The translations under genes and the position numbers were made by a program. From positions 1-56,103 of the forward strand of contig JAGBHM010000003.1 in the NCBI GenBank assembly GCA_017935505.1: a DNA stretch of 56,103 nucleotides, read 5' to 3'. This stretch comes from Bacteroidales bacterium. GTDB taxonomy: Bacteria; Bacteroidota; Bacteroidia; Bacteroidales; UBA932. A model generated the notes under the pieces. That model did not search any database, was not told where the DNA came from, and saw only the letters and a program-made list of their open reading frames with translations. Shown here in pieces: positions 24,858-34,050 of this stretch. Position 1 is the first letter of the stretch. Every line of letters starts with the position of its first letter.

Positions 24858-26717
24858 CTACAGTCTGTTCTCCAGATTGGAAATTGTCTCTATTGCCTTA
24901 TTGTACTGCTCAGCCATGGCTACAGCCCCGCCATTCTGTGAATAACGGGCCATTTCACAATTGTCGAGCAAATTCATAAACTCTGTGATATTCTCCTCAC
25001 TCACACCCTTCTGCAACATAGTCTCCTTTATTGTATCCCTCTGCATCTGGGCAAAAGGTATCGACAGTTTGTCGCTTATATACCCCAAGAGGGCCTTGTG
25101 CAGCTCTTCATAAAATGGAGTATGGAGATTCTCTTTAAGGTAATTCTGAGCCTGTTTCAGCCTCATTTTAGCAACCTTATTTGCCCTTCTGTTTCTTGTA
25201 CGTTTCACATCACCCTTAAGCTTTCTCCTGACATTCAACACTTTGTCAACGACAAACCACAACACCACAACCAGCAGCAATATTATGAAAAACCAGATGC
25301 TGCCAATAAAGAAAGAACCTCTCTTCACAAGTTTTGGAGATGAAGTTGCGATATAACGGATATCATTTCCAAGATTGACCACACTCTGTTTGTTGATTCC
25401 TGAAATGACAGCTCCGGAGGTCTGGGAAATATTATCCCCCGGAAGCACCTTCAATGCAAGCGGCTCGCTTTTCAGAGTAATATACTTGCCTGAAGATATA
25501 TTATAATATGAGTACTCTACCGGTGGTATTTCAAATACACCCTCACTTCTCGGAATGAAAGGATACTCAAATACTTTTTTGCCCGACATTCCATTGGTTC
25601 CATTTGCATAGCTGTTGTTTGTCTTCACATCATACTGCTCAAAATCAGCAGGAAGCTCCACTTTAGGGGTCTCTATCAGATTCAGGTTTCCACTTCCTGA
25701 TATCTCGACAGTTAAAGCACCAGCCTCATGAGCTTTAAGGCTGTCCCTATTCAGCTTCACCTTCATTGAGAAGTCACCCACACCGCCACCGAAAGAGGCC
25801 GGTGCTCCAGCAGGAAGCGGTGAAACCTTTATTGTTGTACTACTTGTAGAGAGTCTCTTCTTTACAGTCTGATATGAATCAAAGAAGTCATCAAACAGGC
25901 TGCGGCCACCACCGGATGTCCTTATCTGTATCAGGCATACCATCTCTGCCGGCTCTACCGATATGTCACCTGTCTGCTGCGGCAAAAGCATATATTTGCG
26001 CAATACAGCTGAACTGTAGACCTGGTTATTGTAGCTCTCTCTTACAAAGTTTATATTCTGCGGTGTCTCAAGCTCCTGGCTCCAGAAACCGTTGAATACC
26101 GGAAACCGTATATCCTCAAATCCGGCAACAGGCACCTTGGTATACAATTTTAGTGTTGCCACAATCGGTTCTCCCTTGACCACCTTGGTCTTGCTGAATG
26201 AGAGTCTCAAGAAGATATCTTCAGAGGAGATTTCGCCTCTGCTGCCCCTTGAAGATGAAGCAGAAGATGAACTCTGGCTCTGACCACCGGCCACTCCCTG
26301 TTGGGTTTGGGTTGACGGGGTTGATATATTTGTAGCAACAACCTCTATATCAACACCTTTAGTTGAATGTTCCTTACCATTGATTATTGCCGATGCCCCT
26401 GATATTTTTGCAACTCCGGTTTCGGTGGCCCTCAATATGAGAGTATAGCTCACCTCATAGGTATCTGTACGTTTGCCGTTGATAATCTGTGTACTCGACA
26501 TCCTCGAAGATGTTGGTCCGGCAAGCAGGTCGAGACCTGTAAAAGTTGGTGTTGTAAAACTTTCAATATCAGCATCTGCTGTATAGACAACCCTAAATAT
26601 CTCCCCCTTCTCCACAACATTCGGGGCATTTACCGTAAAAGACTGGGCAAATGCAACAGCACCTGTCATCAGCAGCAGAGCGGAGAGTATTGTTCTCTTC
26701 AATATATTCAGCATCAT
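24858..26717 (-). CDS. batD: BatD protein (oxygen-tolerance family)
   Basis: The 619-residue protein has a signal peptide ending AVAFAQS. A large periplasmic part (about 25-450) is made of Ig-like beta domains, including FTVNAPNVVEKGEIFRV at the start and an acidic/serine-rich linker. One transmembrane helix lies near 465-490 (FFIGSIWFFIILLLVVVLWF) and a basic cytoplasmic tail follows, with a helical C-terminal domain. This is the BatD family layout. Start codons at 26717 or 26714 give a proper signal peptide; a GTG at 26735 would overlap batB-batC. In the operon it stands between the fused batB-batC and batE. Confidence 0.9.
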   Translation of the reverse strand: MMLNILKRTILSALLLMTGAVAFAQSFTVNAPNVVEKGEIFRVVYTADADIESFTTPTFTGLDLLAGPTSSRMSSTQIINGKRTDTYEVSYTLILRATETGVAKISGASAIINGKEHSTKGVDIEVVATNISTPSTQTQQGVAGGQSQSSSSASSSRGSRGEISSEDIFLRLSFSKTKVVKGEPIVATLKLYTKVPVAGFEDIRFPVFNGFWSQELETPQNINFVRESYNNQVYSSAVLRKYMLLPQQTGDISVEPAEMVCLIQIRTSGGGRSLFDDFFDSYQTVKKRLSTSSTTIKVSPLPAGAPASFGGGVGDFSMKVKLNRDSLKAHEAGALTVEISGSGNLNLIETPKVELPADFEQYDVKTNNSYANGTNGMSGKKVFEYPFIPRSEGVFEIPPVEYSYYNISSGKYITLKSEPLALKVLPGDNISQTSGAVISGINKQSVVNLGNDIRYIATSSPKLVKRGSFFIGSIWFFIILLLVVVLWFVVDKVLNVRRKLKGDVKRTRNRRANKVAKMRLKQAQNYLKENLHTPFYEELHKALLGYISDKLSIPFAQMQRDTIKETMLQKGVSEENITEFMNLLDNCEMARYSQNGGAVAMAEQYNKAIETISNLENRL

Positions 26718-26718
26718 A

Positions 26719-28527
26719 TTACCAATTTTTCTCACGTTGTTTAGATTTTAAAGCTTTGGCCTTCTCCTTATTCACTTTTTCCTGTGTCTGGTTCTCCTTT
26801 TCCTGCACTGCCTGCAACATCTGCTCAGCAGCCTGAGGTGTTATTTTTGGAGGAGGGGCCTGACCATCATTTTTCTGATCATCATTTTTGTTTTGATCAT
26901 TATTCTGGTTTTGGTCGTTATTCTGGTTCTGATCGTTTTTATTCTGGTCCTTGTTGTCTTGATTCTGATCATTTTTATTATCCTGGTTCTGCTGATCCTG
27001 CTGGTTTTGCTGGTTCTGCTGGTCCTGGTCATTCTGGCCTCCTCCACCCTGATTCTGCTGGTCTTCCAACATCTTCTGGGCATAGGCCAGATTGGTCTTT
27101 GTATCCATATCTCCAGGATTGCGTTTCAGGGAGTTCTTGTAGGCCTCCACAGCCTCTCCATACTTCTTCTGTGCAAGATATGTGTTGCCCAGATTATGGT
27201 ATACATCAGATGAAGCATCTCTCTTTCCCTTTCTAACTTCGCCCTTTTTCCAGTCGATATCCATAGGTATTCTTGAGACACTGTCGGTGGCAGTCTTGAA
27301 ATTTTTCTCCGCATTTGCCGCATCATCCATTCTGTAGAGGACATTTCCTAAATTATAATTTGCAGCAACCGAGAGAGAATCTTTTATCAGAGCCTTTCTA
27401 TACTCAACCTCAGCCTCCTTATAATTCTCCTTTTCAAACTCCCTGTTGCCTTTCCTCACCTCCCTGCGGTCTGTCTGGGCATTAGCTGTATATCCCGACA
27501 GCAGCAGCACAAATGCAATGGCAAAGAGTTTTTTACCACTGCGTCTGTTTCCAACCAAAAATTCAAGCAAAAAGAAAAATAGTGCTATCGCAAAAAAGTA
27601 CATATACTGTTCATCAAAATCTTCAAAAACTTGTGACTTGAACTCCTGTTCCTGAAGCTCCTTCAATTTGTCTATAATTGGATTCAGTCCGAATTCTGTA
27701 TTTCCGGCCTTTACATAGGCGCCCTCTCCAGCTATTGCAACCTCCTCAAGCACAGACTCATCCAACTTTGTAACCACTATATTGCCATCCTTATCCTTTA
27801 AAAGATCTCCATCCATAGGAATAGGCTTTCCTTCCGGAGATCCAACTCCGATACAGAATACCCTTATACCCTCCTGAGCCGCAGCAGTTGCCGCTGTTAC
27901 AGGATCGTCCTCATGATTTTCACCGTCGGTTATCAGAATTATGGCTTTATTTCCTTCACCCATCTGCCCTTCTCCGCTAAAGCTCCTCATTGCGGTATAT
28001 ATGGCATCACCCAATGCTGTTCCCTGCACCGGAACCGACTCTGTATTTATACTGTTCAGAAATATCTTTGCCGAAACATAATCGGTTGTAATGGGCAATT
28101 GCACAAAGGACTGACCGGCAAACACAATCAGACCGATACGGTCTCCATGCAATTTGTCTACAAGACGTGATATTGCAAGTTTTGCCCTCTCCAGTCTGTT
28201 TGGTGAGTAATCCTCTGCAAGCATTGAGTTTGAGACATCAAGGGCAATCATTATCTCAGCACCTTTACGGTTTGTCTCCTTGAGCCTGGCACCTATCTGC
28301 GGTCTGGCAAGTCCAATCACAAAGAAGAACCATGCTGCCGAGAAGAACGAAATGCGCACCCAGCCCTTTACTTTAGAGCTGGCTGGCATAAGCTTTTCGA
28401 GCAGCTTCACATCTCCCAGTGCCTCAATCTTTCTCCTGCGTCCTCTCCTGTAGAGCGCATAAAATATAAAGAAAAACGGAATGACAAATATCAGCAACAA
28501 ATATTGCGCAGATGCAAAATGTATCAT
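26719..28527 (-). CDS. BatB-BatC fusion (VWA domain plus TPR)
   Basis: The 602-residue protein joins two bat products usually encoded separately. The first ~330 residues are BatB: two N-terminal helices, a von Willebrand A domain with the MIDAS DVSNSML (~residues 93-99) and LITDGENHEDD, then a third helix ending near EFLVGNRR. The next residues, GKKLFAIAFVLLLSGYTANAQ, look like the signal peptide of a formerly separate BatC, now an internal helix. After it come TPR repeats (about 355-470), placed in the periplasm, and a tail (~475-575) of Gln/Asn/Asp/Lys repeats. There is no stop codon or frame change at the junction. VWA and TPR parts presumably bind other Bat proteins. It lies between batA (13 bp) and batD (1 bp). 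Confidence 0.9.
   Translation of the reverse strand: MIHFASAQYLLLIFVIPFFFIFYALYRRGRRRKIEALGDVKLLEKLMPASSKVKGWVRISFFSAAWFFFVIGLARPQIGARLKETNRKGAEIMIALDVSNSMLAEDYSPNRLERAKLAISRLVDKLHGDRIGLIVFAGQSFVQLPITTDYVSAKIFLNSINTESVPVQGTALGDAIYTAMRSFSGEGQMGEGNKAIILITDGENHEDDPVTAATAAAQEGIRVFCIGVGSPEGKPIPMDGDLLKDKDGNIVVTKLDESVLEEVAIAGEGAYVKAGNTEFGLNPIIDKLKELQEQEFKSQVFEDFDEQYMYFFAIALFFFLLEFLVGNRRSGKKLFAIAFVLLLSGYTANAQTDRREVRKGNREFEKENYKEAEVEYRKALIKDSLSVAANYNLGNVLYRMDDAANAEKNFKTATDSVSRIPMDIDWKKGEVRKGKRDASSDVYHNLGNTYLAQKKYGEAVEAYKNSLKRNPGDMDTKTNLAYAQKMLEDQQNQGGGGQNDQDQQNQQNQQDQQNQDNKNDQNQDNKDQNKNDQNQNNDQNQNNDQNKNDDQKNDGQAPPPKITPQAAEQMLQAVQEKENQTQEKVNKEKAKALKSKQREKNW
26841..27060 (-). repeat. Low-complexity Gln/Asn/Asp tract in batC part
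   Basis: Degenerate short repeats built from CAG/CAA, AAT/AAC and GAT/GAC codons encode the tail of the BatB-BatC protein (motifs such as QNQDNKNDQNQDN). Units are imperfect, so the tract may vary in length between strains. Confidence 0.7.
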
Positions 28528-28540
28528 AATCTCTCTCCTC

Positions 28541-29530
28541 CTAATCCGGTAACTGTTTAATTACAAACAACTTCAATATAAGTTCCAGGACAATGGCAGC
28601 TAAAGCTACCAGAGCAAAATACATAAACAGCTCCCTATACAGAGGGAATGAATCTACAAGAGTCCTGTTCTTCTCCATCTTGTTGATCTCTCCATATATC
28701 TCCAACAGTTTTGTATTGTCTGTTGCCCTGAAATATTTTCCATTGGTCTCCTCTGCTATTTTCTGTAGCAGAGGCTCATCTATCTTCACCTCAACCTGCT
28801 GAAGTTCAATACCAAAAGAGGTCTGCACCGGATATGGGGCAGTTCCCATGGCACCAACACCTATAGTATATACTCTTATACCATAGGTCTTTGCAATCTC
28901 CGCTGCCATCTGAGGTGAAATCTCACCGGCATTGTTCACACCATCTGTAAGCAGTATTACAACACGGCTCTTTGCCTGTGAATCTTTCAGACGCGAAACC
29001 GCAGTAGCCAATCCATTTCCGATTGCAGTGCCATCCTCTATTATTCCACAATCAATCTCTTTTATCAGATTGATGAGTGTTGCCCTGTCGGTTGTAAGCG
29101 GAGACTGAGTGTAACTCTCACCTGCAAATACCGCCACTCCAATTCTATCCGACGGACGCTCCGCTACAAACTGTATTGCAATGTCTTTTGCTGCATTTAT
29201 ACGGTCTGGAGTGAAATCCCTTGCCAGCATACTGGTCGATACATCAAGTGCCAGCATAATGTCAATACCCTCAGTATCAATCTTCTCAAATGTAGAAGAG
29301 GAACGTGGACGTGCTATTGCCACTATTATGCAAGCCAAGGCCACTACCCTCAAAATAAATGGGATATGTCTTGCTACCTTCTTCAGGGAGCCACCTTTAT
29401 GCAGCCATGGAGTAACCGACGAAACCACAAGATACGGCTCAAGCCCCTTCACCTGCCTGTATACATATATTGCTACCACCGGCAAAAGAAGCAACAGAAG
29501 CCACAATAATTCTGGATATTCAAAAAACAT
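28541..29530 (-). CDS. batA: BatA, membrane-anchored VWA protein
   Basis: A 329-residue protein with a hydrophobic N-terminal helix (LLWLLLLLLPVVAIYVY), a second at about 55-75, a VWA domain with MIDAS ALDVSTSML (~91-99) and LLTDGVNNAGE, and a C-terminal helix (YFALVALAAIVLELIL). This is the BatA/BatB topology with the VWA domain on one face of the inner membrane. Together with MoxR and DUF58 proteins it forms the conserved moxR-bat system. It follows the preceding membrane-protein gene by one base and precedes batB-batC. Confidence 0.92.
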   Translation of the reverse strand: MFFEYPELLWLLLLLLPVVAIYVYRQVKGLEPYLVVSSVTPWLHKGGSLKKVARHIPFILRVVALACIIVAIARPRSSSTFEKIDTEGIDIMLALDVSTSMLARDFTPDRINAAKDIAIQFVAERPSDRIGVAVFAGESYTQSPLTTDRATLINLIKEIDCGIIEDGTAIGNGLATAVSRLKDSQAKSRVVILLTDGVNNAGEISPQMAAEIAKTYGIRVYTIGVGAMGTAPYPVQTSFGIELQQVEVKIDEPLLQKIAEETNGKYFRATDNTKLLEIYGEINKMEKNRTLVDSFPLYRELFMYFALVALAAIVLELILKLFVIKQLPD

Positions 29531-29531
29531 A

Positions 29532-30560
29532 CTAATTAACCTCCTTTTCGCCCTCTAATTCCTGCATAAATGTTGAGTTCACAAAACGTACAGCACTCGG
29601 GATAGCCTCCTCATTCTCTCCTGTTGCAGGAACATATTTTGCAAATTTCACAAGATCTGCAACTTTGAACAGTTCATCCAGATCGTTGTAGAGTTTCTTG
29701 TCAATATTTTTGTCCGACAGACTCTCCATTATCTCAGAGGAGGTCTTCTCCATGGCATTTACACCGTAACGACCTTCAATATAGGCACGCAGCGTATCGG
29801 TAATTCCGGTGTAATACTGCTTCTCCTTGCCGTTCTGCCACAACTTCTGTGAACGGATTCTGTCGAGTTCCCTCAATGCAATAATGTGCGGAGGGTCTTG
29901 GACAATAGGTCTGCCAAAGAAATCCCTGTTCTCACGTCTGTACTTTATATAACGGTAGAGCAGATAGCCCAGAGCCACTACAAAAAGTCCGAGCAACACC
30001 CAAGGGATAACCTCCCCAAAGGTTATCGGATATTTTATTTGCCCCTTTATGTCAAGAGGCACAAAACCGGTTGTATCTACCTGGATTGTGTTTACCTCAA
30101 GCACAGGAGTGTCGAAAATGAGGGCATAAGTATCTTCACTCTGAGGATTTACAATAAAGAGAGGCAGCGGAAGCTTATACGATCCGCTGTCGAATGATGT
30201 AAGGAGCACCTTTGCTTCGAGCTCCTTCATACCCTTTTTCAGGGAGAGGGTGTCTAACTTGAAATCGGCCACAACCTCAACCTTCACACCACTTGTATCT
30301 CTCTGCAGCACACCAGCATATGGCAATATCATCACAGAATCCTGCTCAGCCAGCTCGAACCTTGTGCTCCAGACAACCTGATCGCCAATTAGGATAGAAT
30401 CTTTTGATATGGCAGTAGATTTCACCTGCTCACTCTTCTCCTCCGGCTGGAACTGAAATACCGGCAACTGATTCTGCTGCTGCGCCCGCACTCCCTCTGC
30501 AAATAGTGTCCAAAAGAGCACCGACAGAAAAACTATATAACTTTTTTTACACATGATCAT
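29532..30560 (-). CDS. Bat operon membrane protein (BatD/DUF4381-like)
   Basis: The 342-residue protein has a signal peptide ending GVRAQQQ. A periplasmic beta-rich domain (about 25-165) resembles the Ig-like modules of BatD (AISKDSILIGDQVVWSTRF in part). One transmembrane helix follows (VIPWVLLGLFVVALGYLLYRY, ~182-201 region) and then a basic cytoplasmic tail with a helical domain (GITDTLRAYIEGRYGVNAMEK in parts). A gene of this type between the DUF58 and batA genes is usual in Bacteroidota bat operons. It has no settled name; function is unknown. Adjacent gaps of one and two bases indicate tight co-transcription. Confidence 0.82.
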   Translation of the reverse strand: MIMCKKSYIVFLSVLFWTLFAEGVRAQQQNQLPVFQFQPEEKSEQVKSTAISKDSILIGDQVVWSTRFELAEQDSVMILPYAGVLQRDTSGVKVEVVADFKLDTLSLKKGMKELEAKVLLTSFDSGSYKLPLPLFIVNPQSEDTYALIFDTPVLEVNTIQVDTTGFVPLDIKGQIKYPITFGEVIPWVLLGLFVVALGYLLYRYIKYRRENRDFFGRPIVQDPPHIIALRELDRIRSQKLWQNGKEKQYYTGITDTLRAYIEGRYGVNAMEKTSSEIMESLSDKNIDKKLYNDLDELFKVADLVKFAKYVPATGENEEAIPSAVRFVNSTFMQELEGEKEVN

Positions 30561-30562
30561 TT

Positions 30563-31441
30563 CTATTTGCCTTTAAAGAGTGCGATAAGACCTTTTACAT
30601 AATCCTGGTCTGTACCAATACTCACACAATCCACCTTGAATTTGTTGAAAAGCTGCTTTGCTTTATCAAAAACTCCTGTACTCCACTGGTTATAATGGTT
30701 GCGCACTGCCTTGCTTGAGGTATCAACCCAACTCTCCGCTCCGCTCTCCGCATCTCTCACCCTTATGAGCCCCACATCAGGGATATTCCTGTCGCGCGGA
30801 TCATAAATATTCACAACAGAGATATCATGGCGGTTTACCGCAATTTTGAGAGCCTCCTCATAATTTGGCATACTCTGCCCATCCACATCAAGCAGGTCAC
30901 TCAACAGAAATGCAGTACACTTCTTCTTAATGGCATTTGTAAGGAACCTCAAAGCCTCCGAAATGTTTGTTCCCTTCTCCTCCGGCTCAAATTCGAGCAA
31001 TTCCCTCAAAATTCTCAGCAGATGGCTCCTTCCCTTCTTTGGAGGAATGAACTTCTCCACCTTGCTGCTGAAAAACAGAGCCCCCACTTTATCGTTATTG
31101 ATTGAGGCAGAAAAAGAGAGCACAGCCGCTATCTCGGCAACAAGTTCCCGCTTGCTTTTTGAAACAGAACCAAAAATACCCGATGAACTCACATCCACCA
31201 GCAACACCACAGTCATCTCACGCTCCTCTTCAAATACCTTTATATAAGGTGAGCGCAACCTGGCTGTGACATTCCAGTCCATATTTCTGACATCATCTCC
31301 AAACTGGTATTCGCGCACCTCGCTGAATGCCATACCACGCCCCTTGAATGCAGAGTGGTACTCACCTGCAAATATCTGGTGCGACAGAGATTTAGTCTTT
31401 ATCTCAATCTTCCTTACTTTCTTCAACAACTCGTTATCCAT
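30563..31441 (-). CDS. DUF58 domain protein
   Basis: A 292-residue soluble protein of the DUF58 family, which shares a VWA-like fold. The signature SAFKGRGMAFSEVREYQ-GDDVR-x-DWN is present (about residues 31-58: EVREYQFGDDVRNMDWN), followed by VVLLVDVSSSG. There is no membrane helix. DUF58 proteins are encoded with MoxR ATPases and Bat VWA proteins and are thought to be their partners. It starts 6 bp after moxR. Confidence 0.93.
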   Translation of the reverse strand: MDNELLKKVRKIEIKTKSLSHQIFAGEYHSAFKGRGMAFSEVREYQFGDDVRNMDWNVTARLRSPYIKVFEEEREMTVVLLVDVSSSGIFGSVSKSKRELVAEIAAVLSFSASINNDKVGALFFSSKVEKFIPPKKGRSHLLRILRELLEFEPEEKGTNISEALRFLTNAIKKKCTAFLLSDLLDVDGQSMPNYEEALKIAVNRHDISVVNIYDPRDRNIPDVGLIRVRDAESGAESWVDTSSKAVRNHYNQWSTGVFDKAKQLFNKFKVDCVSIGTDQDYVKGLIALFKGK

Positions 31442-31447
31442 AAACTA

Positions 31448-32440
31448 CTACGGAACTTCAACTGTATTAATAATCTCTGTAATAATATTCTCTGTAGTAA
31501 CATTCTCAGCCTCAGCCTCATATGTAAGACCAATCCTATGGCGCATAACCTCATGGCACACAGCCCTCACATCCTCAGGAATGACATATCCCCTACGTTT
31601 TATAAAGGCATATGCCTTTGATGCCATAGCCAAAGAGATACTTGCTCTTGGAGATGCTCCGTAAGAGATCAGATCTTTCAATTTTCCAAGACCATACTCT
31701 TCCGGTGTACGGGTTGCATAGACAATGTCCACGATATATTTCTCAATTTTCTCATCCATATAGACATCCTTCACAACTGAACGGGCACGAATGATATCTT
31801 CTGGTTTCAGAACCGGAACTGCCTTAGGGAATGAACCCGAATTGTGCATCCTTATGATGAGTTTCTCCTCCTCCTTCTTTGGATATGAAACCACAACCTT
31901 AAGCATGAAACGGTCTACCTGCGCCTCTGGAAGAGGATATGTACCCTCCTGCTCTACAGGATTCTGGGTTGCCATTACAAGGAAAGGCTGAGGAAGTTTA
32001 TATGTCTGGTCACCGATTGTCACCTGACGCTCCTGCATCGCCTCCAACAGAGCCGACTGCACTTTTGCAGGTGAACGGTTGATCTCATCCGCCAATACGA
32101 AGTTTGCAAAGATAGGACCCTGCTTAACCTGGAACTGTTCACTCTTCTGACTGTAAATCATAGTTCCGAGCACATCTGCAGGCAGCAAGTCCGGTGTAAA
32201 CTGGATACGGCTGAATTTTGCATCTACAATATTGGCAAGAGTATTTATGGCCAAAGTCTTTGCAAGACCCGGCATACCTTCAAGCAATATATGGCCATCT
32301 GCAAGAAGGCCTATGAGAAGATTTTCAACCAGATGTTTCTGACCCACAATCACTTTGTTCATCTCCATAGTGATTATGTCTACAAAAGCGCTCTCTTTTT
32401 GAATTCTGTCATTAAGTTCTTTAATATTTACGCTCTCCAT
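31448..32440 (-). CDS. moxR: MoxR family AAA+ ATPase
   Basis: A 330-residue MoxR ATPase with Walker A GMPGLAKT (AKT as is typical of MoxR), Walker B VLADEINRSP, sensor ATQNPVEQEGTYPLPEAQ and arginine finger DRFML. A C-terminal lid domain follows (GASPRASISLAMASKAYAF). MoxR ATPases act as chaperone-like partners of VWA proteins. First gene of the Bat operon, divergent from truA. Confidence 0.95.
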   Translation of the reverse strand: MESVNIKELNDRIQKESAFVDIITMEMNKVIVGQKHLVENLLIGLLADGHILLEGMPGLAKTLAINTLANIVDAKFSRIQFTPDLLPADVLGTMIYSQKSEQFQVKQGPIFANFVLADEINRSPAKVQSALLEAMQERQVTIGDQTYKLPQPFLVMATQNPVEQEGTYPLPEAQVDRFMLKVVVSYPKKEEEKLIIRMHNSGSFPKAVPVLKPEDIIRARSVVKDVYMDEKIEKYIVDIVYATRTPEEYGLGKLKDLISYGASPRASISLAMASKAYAFIKRRGYVIPEDVRAVCHEVMRHRIGLTYEAEAENVTTENIITEIINTVEVP

Positions 32441-32502
32441 ATATATTATTTTAAATTGTTATCTTTACCAATCGAAAAAACGTGTAAAAATAGTAAATTT
32501 TT

Positions 32503-33270
32503 ATGAGGTATTTTATATGTCTCTCCTATAACGGGTCTGCTTTTTGCGGATGGCAAATTCAGGAAAATGCAAACAGCGTGCAGGAAGAACTCCAGAAAGC
32601 ACTCTCAACCCTGATAAAGGAGCCTGTAGCTGTAACTGGTGCTGGCAGGACCGACAGCGGAGTTCATGCTGTAAACTATATTGCACATTTTGACAGCCAA
32701 TCTGTTATACAAGACGCCGCATACCTGACTTACAAATTAAATGCCATTCTACCGAAAGAGATTGCCGTACACAATATTTTTCAGGTCCATGATAGCGCCC
32801 ACGCCCGCTTTGATGCGGTCAGCCGCACTTACAAATATTATGTGCACACCAACAAAGATCCATTTGAGAGCGGCTTCTCCCTTCATGTCAGAAGTGACAA
32901 AATGGACATTGCCAAAATGAATGAAGCTGCCCGCCATTTTTTGGGAGAACAGGATTTCAGCAGCCTCGAAAAGGTGAATGGTGGAAACAAAACCTCCATA
33001 TGCACTGTCACCCATGCGGCATGGGAGCAGGCAGGTGAGCACAAATATATATTTACTGTAACTGCAAACCGATTTCTGCGCAATATGGTGCGTGCCATGG
33101 TGGGCTCTCTGCTCGAGGTGGGGGCCGGAAAAAGGGAACCGTCGTGGATAAAGGAGATGCTTGCCGCCAAAAACAGATGTTCGGCCGGACAGTCGGTTCC
33201 AGGCAAGGCACTATTTTTGGTAGAGGTAAAGTATCCATACCCAACAAACTGCAATCCGATAGAAAAATAA
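32503..33270 (+). CDS. truA: tRNA pseudouridine synthase A
   Basis: A 255-residue TruA that makes pseudouridine at positions 38-40 of tRNA anticodon stems. Catalytic motif GAGRTDSGVHA gives the nucleophilic D51. SRTYKYYVH and FLRNMVRAMVGSLLEVG are the other family signatures. Length is normal. Divergent from moxR with a 62-bp gap; a near-consensus TATCTTTA lies at about 32460-32467. Confidence 0.96.
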   Translation: MRYFICLSYNGSAFCGWQIQENANSVQEELQKALSTLIKEPVAVTGAGRTDSGVHAVNYIAHFDSQSVIQDAAYLTYKLNAILPKEIAVHNIFQVHDSAHARFDAVSRTYKYYVHTNKDPFESGFSLHVRSDKMDIAKMNEAARHFLGEQDFSSLEKVNGGNKTSICTVTHAAWEQAGEHKYIFTVTANRFLRNMVRAMVGSLLEVGAGKREPSWIKEMLAAKNRCSAGQSVPGKALFLVEVKYPYPTNCNPIEK

Positions 33271-33274
33271 TACT

Positions 33275-33282
33275 TATATTTG
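33275..33282 (+). promoter_or_regulatory. -7 box upstream of exbB
   Basis: TATATTTG, 34 bp before the exbB ATG. No TTTG at the usual -33 distance. Confidence 0.45.
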
Positions 33283-33316
33283 CCCTCTTAAAAATTAAAA
33301 AACAACAAAACCCGAT

Positions 33317-34012
33317 ATGTTACTTGCAAATATTCTTCAAACAGCTACTGCAGAGGCAGTTGCAGAGACACTTCCAGTAAAGGAGGAACTCTCTTTCTCT
33401 TTGATTGACATGGCATTCAAAGGCGGATGGCTGATGATTCCGCTCTTTTTGCTCTCTATTGTTACAATTTACCTTTTTGCCCAGAAATGGTGGGCAATAA
33501 GAAAAGCCTCCGCTATAGATGAGAACTTCATGAAAGATATAAGAGACCTTATACATGAAGGCAAAATCAAGGCAGCCGTTGCTTTGTGCCAAAAGATAGA
33601 CACTCCTATCTCAAGACTCATAGAAAAGGGCATTGAACGTATCGGACGCCCACTTTCTGATATTCAGACAGCTGTGGAAAATATGGGAAATGTGGAGGTT
33701 GCACGTCTTGAAAAAGGACTGCCGATGTTGGCAACAATTGCCGGTGGCGCTCCTATGATCGGATTCCTCGGTACAGTTATGGGTATGGTCCAGGCTTTCT
33801 TCAACATGGCGCAGGCCGGAAACAACATAGACATCACATTACTGTCGGGAGGTATCTACACTGCAATGGTAACTACCGTTGCCGGACTTATTGTGGGTAT
33901 CATGGCATATTTCGGATACAATTTCCTCACTTCACGTGTATCAGACCTTGTATTCAAGATGCAGAACAACACAATTGAGTTCATGGACCTGCTTCATGAA
34001 CCTGCAAAATAG
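33317..34012 (+). CDS. exbB: ExbB/TolQ-type proton channel protein
   Basis: A 231-residue MotA/TolQ/ExbB family protein. There are three membrane helices: ~35-52 (MIPLFLLSIVTIYLFA), ~140-165 (GAPMIGFLGTVMGMVQAFF) and ~180-205 (GIYTAMVTTVAGLIVGIMAYFG). With ExbD it uses the proton gradient to energise TonB. The GFLGTVMGM signature is typical. It begins a tight exbB-exbD-tonB unit. Confidence 0.93.
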   Translation: MLLANILQTATAEAVAETLPVKEELSFSLIDMAFKGGWLMIPLFLLSIVTIYLFAQKWWAIRKASAIDENFMKDIRDLIHEGKIKAAVALCQKIDTPISRLIEKGIERIGRPLSDIQTAVENMGNVEVARLEKGLPMLATIAGGAPMIGFLGTVMGMVQAFFNMAQAGNNIDITLLSGGIYTAMVTTVAGLIVGIMAYFGYNFLTSRVSDLVFKMQNNTIEFMDLLHEPAK

Positions 34013-34050
34013 GAATCCGAAATATTAACCGTTAATATCAGACAAAGGAT

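Noticed and set aside
26841..27060. Short repeated units resembling a CRISPR array
   Set aside because: The units are degenerate codon repeats of 6-12 bp in a coding region, without constant repeats or unique spacers.
26893..27213. Very hydrophobic plus-strand open frame (Ile/Leu/Val-rich), like a membrane protein
   Set aside because: It is the mirror of the Gln/Asn/Asp tract of BatB-BatC: GAT, AAC and CAG codons read as ATC, GTT and CTG on the other strand.
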